Positions 1 to 7,500 of a DNA stretch of 64,000 nt are shown in pieces; the stretch's first letter is position 1; each line of letters starts with the position of its first letter. The notes beneath the pieces were generated by a model. The model searched no databases, was not told the origin of the DNA, and worked only from the letters and a program-made list of their open reading frames with translations. Origin of the DNA: Namhaeicola litoreus (GTDB lineage: Bacteria > Bacteroidota > Bacteroidia > Flavobacteriales > Flavobacteriaceae); contig NZ_JBHTMY010000003.1 in NCBI RefSeq assembly GCF_042679565.1, positions 248,001 through 312,000 on the forward strand, read 5' to 3'. Both the position numbers and the translations under genes were made by a program.

Positions 1-1
1 A

Positions 2-661
2 GTTCTTGGCGAGGGAGGGTTTATTCCTGTACCTAAAAGATATCTGGAAAAACTTCGCAGTATTTGTGATACACATGGGATTGTTTTTATTGCTGACGAA
101 ATACAAGCAGGATCAAGTAGAACTGGCAAATTTTTATCTATTGAGCATGCTGAAGTTGTTCCTGATCTTGTTTGTTTGGCAAAATCTATTGGTTCCGGGT
201 TCCCCATTAGTGCAGTAACCGGTAAAGCAGAAATTCTGGATGTTGTACATTTAGGTGGAATAGGGGGTACTTATGGAGGAAGTCCTGTAGCTTGCGCAGC
301 AGCTATTGAAACGATCAAAATTTTGAATTCGGACGAATTTAAACATAAAGCTGTGAAAATGGGAGAAATTATTTCTTCTACCCTGACCACTTGGAAAGAA
401 AAATATGAGATCATAGGAGACGTAAGAGGCTTAGGTGCCATGCAAATTGTGGAATTTGTAAAAGATCGCGATACTAAATTACCCGATGGAGACAGAACTT
501 TATCTATTATTAAGGATTGTGTAAGTAATGGTTTGATCATGATTCGAGCTGGTTTATACAGCAATTGTATTCGATTGTTGCCGCCTATTGTTATGACGGA
601 AGAACAACTTAAAGAAGGTTTAGATGTACTTGAAAATGCTATCGCTAAATATAATATATAA
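2..661 (+). CDS. Class III aminotransferase, GABA aminotransferase-like (5' end outside window)
   Basis: C-terminal 219 residues of a fold-type I PLP-dependent aminotransferase; the reading frame is open from base 2, so the start lies upstream. Visible motifs are the GEGGFIPVP segment, the cofactor-binding IADEIQAG segment (Asp contacts the PLP ring), and the Schiff-base lysine in LAKSIGSGFP (codon at 182-184). The run from IADEIQ to the C terminus resembles 4-aminobutyrate aminotransferases (GabT), which move the amino group of GABA or a related omega-amino acid to 2-oxoglutarate. Without the N-terminal substrate pocket, other omega-amino substrates (ornithine, putrescine, beta-alanine) cannot be excluded. 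The next gene follows after 15 bases, so the two are probably co-transcribed. Confidence 0.88.
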   Translation, partial: VLGEGGFIPVPKRYLEKLRSICDTHGIVFIADEIQAGSSRTGKFLSIEHAEVVPDLVCLAKSIGSGFPISAVTGKAEILDVVHLGGIGGTYGGSPVACAAAIETIKILNSDEFKHKAVKMGEIISSTLTTWKEKYEIIGDVRGLGAMQIVEFVKDRDTKLPDGDRTLSIIKDCVSNGLIMIRAGLYSNCIRLLPPIVMTEEQLKEGLDVLENAIAKYNI

Positions 662-676
662 GGAATTATTTATCCT

Positions 677-2230
677 ATGAGCATTACTATTGTTCGTTCG
701 AATCGGATTTTTTCGGATATAAACGATTCTTTTGATTCTTTTGTAATCGAGGGAAAATATATCATTGACACCGGTAGTTTCGACCATTTTTTGATAAAGT
801 ATAAACACGCCCAAATTTTAGATTTGCGCGAATCTCTTATTTTACCGGGATTCAACGATCATCATATTCATATTTGGAAAGTTGGCAATTTAACGACCAT
901 GATGCTCGATCTGAGAGGAGTGAGTTCCAAAGATGAAATGTTAAAAAAAATCGAGCATTTTTCTATCAAAAACCGAAATACTTCTTGGGTTTTGGCACGT
1001 GGATTTAATGAGATTAATTTTAACGACAAAGAATTGCCAACAGCAAAAGACCTCGATGGATTAGGTATTAACAGACCTATTTTTGTTATAAGAAGCTGCG
1101 CCCATATTGGTATTGCCAGTACTTTAGCTATGAAGTTGGCAAATATTGATAAGACTACCGTTGTGCCGGATGGCGGAGAAATGAGGTTTGATAAAAACGG
1201 CAATCCGAATGGAGTTTTTTGTGAAACCGCACTGGGGTTAGTCCAGAGGCATTTACCTCCATATTCAAAGGAAGAATACAAGACAATGATCTTGGCAGCG
1301 CAAGAATTGTTGCTTTACGAAGGAATTACTTCTGCAACTGATCCTGCTGTTCATGCAGAATTACTAGAAGTATACAGAGAGATGGAGCAAAAGGGAGAAT
1401 TAAAAATCAGGATAAATGCTATTGCTATTCGACTACCGGATGGCGCAAAAAAAGCCCAAGGGTTACCGCAAAAATATAATTCAGAAAAGTTATGTATTGA
1501 TACAGTAAAATTTTTTGCAGATGGCGGTCTAAGTGGAAAAACGGCAGCTGTTTCATTTCCGTATAAAGATTCTGATACCCACGGAATTTTACGCTTGAAT
1601 TTTGAGCAATTTTATGCCTTAGCAAAAGAAAGTATCGATGCGGGTTTAAGAATTGCCACACATGCCATTGGAGATCGAGCAATCGAGCTTACATTGGACG
1701 TTTATGAAGCCATTCAAAGCAAACCTTTCAATCATAGAATAGAGCATTTGGGTTTTATTTCTTCTAAAAATTTAAGTAGAATGAAAAACTTGGGAACGGT
1801 AGCTGTGATGCAGCCAATTTTTGTCCGAGAATTGGGAGCGAATTTTATAAATGCCTTGAGCCCAGATAAACTGGCGGAAGTCTATCCGATTAAGACAGTT
1901 TTACAAAATGACATTCCGGTTTATTTTTCTACGGATGCTCCTGTTGTCAAAGAAATTAATCCTTGGATAAATATTTTTTCGGCCATGGGAAGAAAGACAA
2001 CCGGAAATCAGGTAATTGGAGAAAATGAAAAAATTGGATTTAGAGAGAGTATTTTAGCCTATACCCATGATTTGGAATATGGCGATAAGAATTTCAAAAA
2101 AGGCAAAATTGAAAAGGGATTTTTGGCCGATTTTATTGTTTATTCAGGAAAAACCCTCGAGGAAGTTGTGCAGCATGGGAAAGCTATTCGACCTGATGCC
2201 GTTTTTGTGGGTGGCGAAAAGGTAATATAA
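677..2230 (+). CDS. Amidohydrolase family protein (YtcJ-like, amidohydrolase_3)
   Basis: A 517-residue metal-dependent hydrolase of the YtcJ/amidohydrolase_3 type. Family hallmarks are visible: PGFNDHHIHIW (the HxH metal pair after the N-terminal beta-sandwich), the ADGGLSGKTA segment, THAIGDRAIE and RIEHLGF (further histidine ligands), and STDAPV (metal-binding aspartate late in the barrel). The C-terminal part returns to the small beta domain (KGKIEKGFLADFIVYS). There is no signal peptide, so it should be cytoplasmic. Substrates of this family are mostly unknown amides or N-acyl compounds. It sits 15 bases behind the aminotransferase gene and tail to tail with the agmatine deiminase gene; the context hints at amine or amide catabolism but does not fix a substrate. 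Confidence 0.85.
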   Translation: MSITIVRSNRIFSDINDSFDSFVIEGKYIIDTGSFDHFLIKYKHAQILDLRESLILPGFNDHHIHIWKVGNLTTMMLDLRGVSSKDEMLKKIEHFSIKNRNTSWVLARGFNEINFNDKELPTAKDLDGLGINRPIFVIRSCAHIGIASTLAMKLANIDKTTVVPDGGEMRFDKNGNPNGVFCETALGLVQRHLPPYSKEEYKTMILAAQELLLYEGITSATDPAVHAELLEVYREMEQKGELKIRINAIAIRLPDGAKKAQGLPQKYNSEKLCIDTVKFFADGGLSGKTAAVSFPYKDSDTHGILRLNFEQFYALAKESIDAGLRIATHAIGDRAIELTLDVYEAIQSKPFNHRIEHLGFISSKNLSRMKNLGTVAVMQPIFVRELGANFINALSPDKLAEVYPIKTVLQNDIPVYFSTDAPVVKEINPWINIFSAMGRKTTGNQVIGENEKIGFRESILAYTHDLEYGDKNFKKGKIEKGFLADFIVYSGKTLEEVVQHGKAIRPDAVFVGGEKVI

Positions 2231-2238
2231 AATTTCAC

Positions 2239-3534
2239 CTAATTCGCAGCAGGTTCTTGCATAGTGATGCAATGAATTCCTCCTCCACCGAAATTAATTG
2301 CGCTTGCATCTATGGCAATCACTTTTTTCATTGGAAACAGAGATTCCAATATTTTTTTTGCTTTTTCATCGGTTTCTTTTAATGATAAATCTTCTTCGTA
2401 ACTGTAGTATTTTTGCATTAAAACAACCTCATTTGCTATAAGAAAATTCAAATAACTGGCCGCCATAATCACTTTTATAGGTTCACCAGTTGGAAAAGAA
2501 GAGCCATCTTGATAATCCAAAGTAGCAATATAATCGTAAACAGGATCGCCTGGTTTCATGATGCCCAAAATAGTTTTTGGCATGGGTATTCTTATGATTT
2601 CAAATGGTTTTCCATCTTGATCCGTCGCCTCTTTTAGAATCTTGTAATTTTCTTCTAATCTTCTGTGGTTTTCAAGAGCAATAGGATCATCTAATTCTTC
2701 TGAATCTACTTCTGCTAAAAGAATTGTATGGTCATTCACAAATCTTGCAAATTCATCTATGTGCCCGTTAGTCGTTACTACGGTATAGGCCTTTTCACCT
2801 GATTTTGTTACAATTGGTCCTTTAAAGGTATGGTCATCTTCCTTAACACCTTCTTTAAGCCAAATCACTTTATTAATTCCGAGGGTTCTTTGAAATTCGG
2901 CTTCAATTTGCTTTTTTGTCCACCCCGGATTTCTGCCTAACTCCACACTTTCTGTTGTCATGAGCACTCCTTCCCCATTTGACTCTCTGTTGCCTCCTTC
3001 ACTGATTAATTCGCTAGATATCAACTTTAAATTAGTCTTTTTGGCAACCATTTCGTCAAATTTTTCTTCCACTTGATTATCCGGGTCCTTTACCTCAGCA
3101 TATCCCCAAGAATTAAAATTAAAATCAACGATTTCTTTTTCTCCTTTCTGGCTGATCACAAAATTCGGTCCCATATCTCTGATCCACATTTGAATAGAAG
3201 GTATGATTTTAAAGCTGATATTCTCACTTTGAATGGATTTGTTAGCGAGATAGGTTTTTGCATTTTTTTCTACTTCTTCATCTGCAACAGCTATATTTAC
3301 TTTTTGACTTTTATGAAGCGCTAGAATGATTTGTGCAGAGACTTCTTCATTCGACATACCTTTTATGTGGTCTTCAGTGGGCCATATTAACCAAATTGAT
3401 TCCTGTTTTTCGAATTCACCGGGAAATCGAACACTGGAGATTGTTTCTTTTTGTTCTAAAGATTTACAAGAAAAAATGGAAATCCCGACGAATAAGAATA
3501 CATAGAAAAGAGGTGATTTTATTTTTGAAGACAT
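2239..3534 (-). CDS. aguA: Agmatine deiminase family protein, predicted lipoprotein
   Basis: Member of the PAD_porph/agmatine deiminase family (431 residues), which hydrolyses the guanidino group of agmatine (or peptidylarginine in some secreted relatives) to a carbamoyl product plus ammonia. Conserved segments are present: ESIWLIWP, MWIRDMGPNF, EGGNRES, GHIDEFARF (catalytic His) and GGGGIHCITMQ (nucleophile Cys422, ten residues from the end). Unusually, it begins with a lipoprotein signal: positive residues, a hydrophobic run and IFSC with Cys at residue 23. The gene follows the N-carbamoylputrescine amidase gene by 15 bases on the same strand, which favours agmatine as substrate. The export signal conflicts with the apparently cytoplasmic partner, so a secreted arginine or peptidylarginine deiminase remains possible. 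Confidence 0.85.
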   Translation of the reverse strand: MSSKIKSPLFYVFLFVGISIFSCKSLEQKETISSVRFPGEFEKQESIWLIWPTEDHIKGMSNEEVSAQIILALHKSQKVNIAVADEEVEKNAKTYLANKSIQSENISFKIIPSIQMWIRDMGPNFVISQKGEKEIVDFNFNSWGYAEVKDPDNQVEEKFDEMVAKKTNLKLISSELISEGGNRESNGEGVLMTTESVELGRNPGWTKKQIEAEFQRTLGINKVIWLKEGVKEDDHTFKGPIVTKSGEKAYTVVTTNGHIDEFARFVNDHTILLAEVDSEELDDPIALENHRRLEENYKILKEATDQDGKPFEIIRIPMPKTILGIMKPGDPVYDYIATLDYQDGSSFPTGEPIKVIMAASYLNFLIANEVVLMQKYYSYEEDLSLKETDEKAKKILESLFPMKKVIAIDASAINFGGGGIHCITMQEPAAN

Positions 3535-3549
3535 GAGCTAAATTAAGTT

Positions 3550-4422
3550 TTATTCTTCTGTATCAATAAATCTTTTTGTAATAGGCGCGTAGGAATCAAT
3601 CCTGCGATCTCTTAAAAAAGGCCAGTATTTTCTGTAATGATCAGAAAGATTTAAATCGATTGTTTCAATATGTGTTTCTTCTTTTGTGTGGGAGGCCTGA
3701 TGCAACACTCGTCCATATTGATTCGTAACAAAAGAACCACCCCAAAAATGCACACCAGCTTCTTTACCCACTCGGTTCACGCTAACCACAGAAACGCCAT
3801 TGGCTACGGCATGCGATTTTTGAATAGTTTGCCAAGCGTCATATTGGTCTTTGTTGGTTTGTTCGTCTTGATGTTCGTGCCAACCAATCGCAGTCGGAAT
3901 AAATAGAATTTCAGCTCCCATCAAAGCAGTGATTCTAGCTCCTTCCGGATACCATTGATCCCAACAAATCAAAACACCAATCTTGGCATACTTCGTTTTA
4001 AACATTTTATAGCCTAGGTCACCGGGAGTAAAGTAAAATTTTTCGTAAAATCCCGGATCATCCGGTATGTGCATTTTTCTGTACTTTCCCAAATAAGCTC
4101 CATCTGCATCAATCACAGCAGTCGTATTGTGGTATAAACCTTGTGCCCTTTTTTCAAAAAGAGATAAGATTAAAACCACATTTAGTTCCATTGCAATTTT
4201 ACCGAAATCATCAGTGTTTTTGCCTGGAACAGTTTCTGCCAAGTCAAAATTGCTATAATCTTCGATATCACAAAAGTAAAGTGATGCAAAGAGTTCTTGT
4301 AAACAAATAATTTGAGCACCATCTCTGGCTAATTCAACTATTTTTTCTTTCGCTTTTTTAATGTTTTCTTGAACATTCTCGGTACAGGACATTTGAACAA
4401 ATCCAACCTTTACTTCTGACAT
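3550..4422 (-). CDS. aguB: N-carbamoylputrescine amidase
   Basis: Carbon-nitrogen hydrolase (nitrilase superfamily), 290 residues from the chosen ATG, converting N-carbamoylputrescine to putrescine, CO2 and ammonia in the agmatine route to polyamines. The Glu-Lys-Cys triad is visible: Glu43 in CLQELFAS, Lys116 in KYRKMHIPD, Cys153 in LICWDQWYPEGAR; the last segment is typical of AguB. An in-frame ATG nine codons upstream is less likely because MSEVKVGFVQM matches the usual family start. There is no signal peptide, so it should be cytoplasmic. It is the first gene of an aguB-aguA pair. The 243 bases that separate it from the divergent nitrilase gene hold only A/T-rich sequence and no promoter I would defend. 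Confidence 0.93.
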   Translation of the reverse strand: MSEVKVGFVQMSCTENVQENIKKAKEKIVELARDGAQIICLQELFASLYFCDIEDYSNFDLAETVPGKNTDDFGKIAMELNVVLILSLFEKRAQGLYHNTTAVIDADGAYLGKYRKMHIPDDPGFYEKFYFTPGDLGYKMFKTKYAKIGVLICWDQWYPEGARITALMGAEILFIPTAIGWHEHQDEQTNKDQYDAWQTIQKSHAVANGVSVVSVNRVGKEAGVHFWGGSFVTNQYGRVLHQASHTKEETHIETIDLNLSDHYRKYWPFLRDRRIDSYAPITKRFIDTEE

Positions 4423-4665
4423 AAAATATAATTTTTGATAAAAAACCAAATTTATGTAAAAAAAGAAAAAATAAAAGCTTGTTACGAATAAATATATTTA
4501 AAGAAGTGGTTTTTTGTGCAAATAATAAAAATCCAAGATAGGCTAATCTAATTTTTAGAATATTATAAGAAAGACATACTCAAAATGTTTATTTCATAAA
4601 ACCAACTTGTTTTTTCGGTTAAACATTCAAAAGCAATTAGTAATTTTAAGATCTAAACCGATTTA

Positions 4666-5619
4666 ATGGAAAATAAATTAAAAATTGGACTTGCTCAAAT
4701 TTCACCAGTATGGCTCAATAAGGAAGCAACCATAAACAAAATGTTGCAAACCGTTAAAGAGGCGCAAGAAAAGTCTTGTGAATTGTTAGTTTTTGGAGAA
4801 GGTTTACTACCTGGTTATCCTTTTTGGTTGTCTTATACGAACGGGGCTTCCTTTGATGATCCAATTCAAAAAGAAATTCATGCGCATTATGTCAAAAATG
4901 CGGTAAACATTGAAACGGGAGATTTAACAGTTTTCTGCAAAGCTGCGAAAGAAGGTCACATGGCATTGTATATTGGGGTCATCGAAAGAGCTAAAAATAG
5001 AGGGGGACATAGTTTGTATTGTTCTTTGGTTTATATCGATCAAAAAGGAATTATTCAATCTGTTCACAGAAAATTACAACCTACTTATGAGGAAAGACTA
5101 ACCTGGTCGCCCGGTGATGGTCATGGTTTGCAGGTTCATCTTTTAAAACAATTTACCGTCGGAGGATTGAATTGTTGGGAAAACTGGATGCCATTAACAC
5201 GAACTGCATTGTACGGTTTGGGCGAAGATTTACATATCGCCGTTTGGCCCGGTTCTGAAGCTAATACTAAAGATATTACACGGTTTATCGCAAGAGAATC
5301 GAGGTCTTTTGTTGTGTCGGTTTCAAGTTTGATGTTTAAAAAAGATATACCAAAAGACATTCCTCATTATGACAAGATCATCAAAAATTTTCCAACAATA
5401 GCTGCTAATGGTGGTTCTTGTATTGCCGGACCAGATGGAGAATGGATTATTCCTATAATAATTGAAAAAGAAGGTTTAATCACACAAACGCTCGTTTTTG
5501 ATAGAGTGTTGGAAGAGCGTCAAAATTTTGATCCGGTAGGACATTATTCTAGACCAGATGTGACCAAACTTTTAGTCAACAGAGAAAGACAAACATCGGT
5601 TTCATTCGAAAAATTTTAA
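4666..5619 (+). CDS. Nitrilase family carbon-nitrogen hydrolase
   Basis: A 317-residue enzyme of the true nitrilase branch rather than the amidase branches. The triad is Glu45 (FGEGLLPGYPFWL), Lys136 (SVHRKLQPTYEERLTW) and Cys170 (GGLNCWENWMPL); the CWEN context and the HRKLxPT pattern are those of aliphatic/aryl nitrilases and cyanide-degrading nitrilases, which turn nitriles into carboxylic acid plus ammonia. The full family length is present and no signal peptide is seen. The sulfurtransferase gene starts three bases after its stop codon, so the two are translationally close and probably one operon. The actual nitrile (for example an indole or aryl acetonitrile, beta-cyanoalanine or cyanide) cannot be read from the sequence. 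Confidence 0.9.
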   Translation: MENKLKIGLAQISPVWLNKEATINKMLQTVKEAQEKSCELLVFGEGLLPGYPFWLSYTNGASFDDPIQKEIHAHYVKNAVNIETGDLTVFCKAAKEGHMALYIGVIERAKNRGGHSLYCSLVYIDQKGIIQSVHRKLQPTYEERLTWSPGDGHGLQVHLLKQFTVGGLNCWENWMPLTRTALYGLGEDLHIAVWPGSEANTKDITRFIARESRSFVVSVSSLMFKKDIPKDIPHYDKIIKNFPTIAANGGSCIAGPDGEWIIPIIIEKEGLITQTLVFDRVLEERQNFDPVGHYSRPDVTKLLVNRERQTSVSFEKF

Positions 5620-5622
5620 ATT

Positions 5623-6462
5623 ATGAAAAATACACCACTCGTAACTGTAGATTGGTTGCAAGAAAATTTGAAAAATCCTGATTTGATTATTTTAAATGCA
5701 AGTCAGCCAGAAAATAAGAATGTGGAAAATGAAGAATTATACAAACTCCAAATACCAGGAGCGCGATGGGTTGATCTGAAAAATGTATTTAGCGATGTGA
5801 ATTCTAGTTTTCCGAATACCTTTCCGGATGTCACAATTTTTGAATCTGCCGCACAATCATTGGGCATAAATAATAAAAGTAAAATTGTTGTTTATGATAA
5901 TCTGGGAGCTTATACGAGCCCTAGAGTTTGGTGGATGTTTAAAGCGATGGGACATAGCCAAGTAGCTGTTCTAGATGGCGGATTGCCAGAATGGTTAATA
6001 AAGAATTTTGAGGTTGAACCCTTTGTTGTTAAAACCTATGAAAGAGGAAACTTTAAAGCGGATCTACATTTTGATGAAGTAAAAGGCACAAAGGATATTT
6101 TAGCACAGATCAAATCCAAAGACGAGTTGATTGTCGATGCCAGGTCTGAAGGCAGGTTCAAAGGGACTGCCCCCGAGCCGAGAGAAGGATTGTCTAGCGG
6201 GCATATTCCAGGTTCTGTGAATTTGCCCTATACAGAAGTTTTAAAAGACGGTAAATTTAAGCCTAAAGAAGAATTACAACATTTATTTGAAAAGTTAAAT
6301 CCGGAGAATAATCCGATGATTTTTTCATGCGGTTCGGGAGTGACAGCTTGTATTTTATACTTAGCAAATGAACTTGCAGCGAAAGTTAAAAAATCCGTTT
6401 ATGACGGGTCCTGGACCGAATGGGCACACAATGATGAAAGACCTATTGATAAAATAAAGTAA
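5623..6462 (+). CDS. Sulfurtransferase, two rhodanese domains (3-mercaptopyruvate type)
   Basis: A 279-residue tandem-rhodanese protein. The N-terminal domain (about 1-135) is the inactive copy; the C-terminal domain carries the catalytic loop FSCGSGVTACIL with Cys236. CGSGVTA is the loop of 3-mercaptopyruvate sulfurtransferases (SseA), whereas thiosulfate:cyanide rhodaneses have a more basic loop (CRKGVTA). It would move sulfur from 3-mercaptopyruvate to a thiol or cyanide. RFKGTAPEPREGLSSGHIPG, which precedes the active site, also fits the MST subgroup. No signal peptide. It is tightly coupled behind the nitrilase gene, suggesting joint handling of a nitrile, cyanide or sulfur compound; that link is inference only. 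Confidence 0.88.
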   Translation: MKNTPLVTVDWLQENLKNPDLIILNASQPENKNVENEELYKLQIPGARWVDLKNVFSDVNSSFPNTFPDVTIFESAAQSLGINNKSKIVVYDNLGAYTSPRVWWMFKAMGHSQVAVLDGGLPEWLIKNFEVEPFVVKTYERGNFKADLHFDEVKGTKDILAQIKSKDELIVDARSEGRFKGTAPEPREGLSSGHIPGSVNLPYTEVLKDGKFKPKEELQHLFEKLNPENNPMIFSCGSGVTACILYLANELAAKVKKSVYDGSWTEWAHNDERPIDKIK

Positions 6463-6579
6463 ATTGCAAGATAAATAACCTGTGAATCAGTTTTTTGATT
6501 AAAAATCAAGGTTGGCTTTTCATGAGAATTGACTTTAGTTTTTGTATATTTATAGTAGTTACATTAAAGTCAAAAATCG

Positions 6580-7500
6580 ATGCAAAGTATAACAGATTTC
6601 TTTGGTTCTATCGATAGTGAAAATCTGGATTCTTGGTTTTCTGATCTCATACGTTTTATACTTTGGTCGGTTTTTATCTTATTTCTAGGCTGGTTTGCGA
6701 GGAAAATGATTCAAAGAACTACTACCGATCAAATTTTACTATATCGTTCAAGAAAAATTACGCGTTATCTGAGTTATTTTTTGATTTTTTTATTAGCCAT
6801 TTTCACCTTTGTTGGCGAGATAAAGTACTTTACTATCGCCATTGGTATTATGAGCGCAGGTGTTGCTTTGGCATTGCAAGAAGTAATTTTAAGTTTTGCC
6901 GGGTGGATTGCTATACTTACATCCAATATATACAAAACAGGTGATAGAATTGAGATCAACCAGATCAAAGGAGATGTAATCGATATTGGAATGACAAGAA
7001 CAACTTTGATGGAAATTGGTGTTTGGGTGAGCAGTGATAATTACAGCGGCAGGATTGTACAGGTGAGCAACGCTTTTGTTTTTAAGGGCACTGTTCATAA
7101 TTATTCCACAGATTTTCCATTTGTCTGGGATGAGATCAATTTACCGGTGCAATATGATTCAGATTTAGTGTTGGTAGATAAAATTATTCGACAAACTGCT
7201 CAAGAGAATTTGATGGATTACACCGAAATTGCAAAAGAGGAATGGAAGCATTTAGTTAAAAACTACCTGATAGAAAACGCCAATGTAGAACCTACTTTGA
7301 CTTTAAAACTTACCGATAATTGGATAGAATTTAATTTTAGGTATGTTGTAGATTATAAAAAAAGGAGAATAACCAAAGATCAGTTGTATAAAGAAATTTA
7401 CAAGCAGTTTAAAATCAATGAACCAAAAGTTAAATTAGCGTCTGCGACATTTTCTATGGTAGATATGCCTGATTTGAATGTGAATCTTAAAAATTATTAA
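6580..7500 (+). CDS. Mechanosensitive ion channel, MscS family
   Basis: A 306-residue small-conductance mechanosensitive channel. Transmembrane segments lie at about residues 24-42 and 63-82, followed by the pore-lining helix rich in Gly/Ala (about 85-110, AIGIMSAGVALALQEVI). The beta domain follows (IYKTGDRIEINQIKGDVIDIG) with the typical NYSGRIVQVSNAFVF segment. The cytoplasmic C-terminal domain is present. These channels open under membrane tension to release solutes after hypo-osmotic shock. The stop codon overlaps that of the convergent uvrB gene on a shared TTAA. No partner gene suggests a specialised function. Confidence 0.9.
   Translation: MQSITDFFGSIDSENLDSWFSDLIRFILWSVFILFLGWFARKMIQRTTTDQILLYRSRKITRYLSYFLIFLLAIFTFVGEIKYFTIAIGIMSAGVALALQEVILSFAGWIAILTSNIYKTGDRIEINQIKGDVIDIGMTRTTLMEIGVWVSSDNYSGRIVQVSNAFVFKGTVHNYSTDFPFVWDEINLPVQYDSDLVLVDKIIRQTAQENLMDYTEIAKEEWKHLVKNYLIENANVEPTLTLKLTDNWIEFNFRYVVDYKKRRITKDQLYKEIYKQFKINEPKVKLASATFSMVDMPDLNVNLKNY

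Noticed and set aside
6..218. Open frame of 70 codons at the left edge as a separate small gene.
   Set aside because: It is a shadow of the aminotransferase frame, which runs from base 2 with conserved motifs.
6481..6515. TTGATT...AATCAA inverted repeat downstream of the sulfurtransferase gene as a terminator.
   Set aside because: Only a six-bp A/T stem and no clean T-tract behind it; such repeats arise easily at this base composition.
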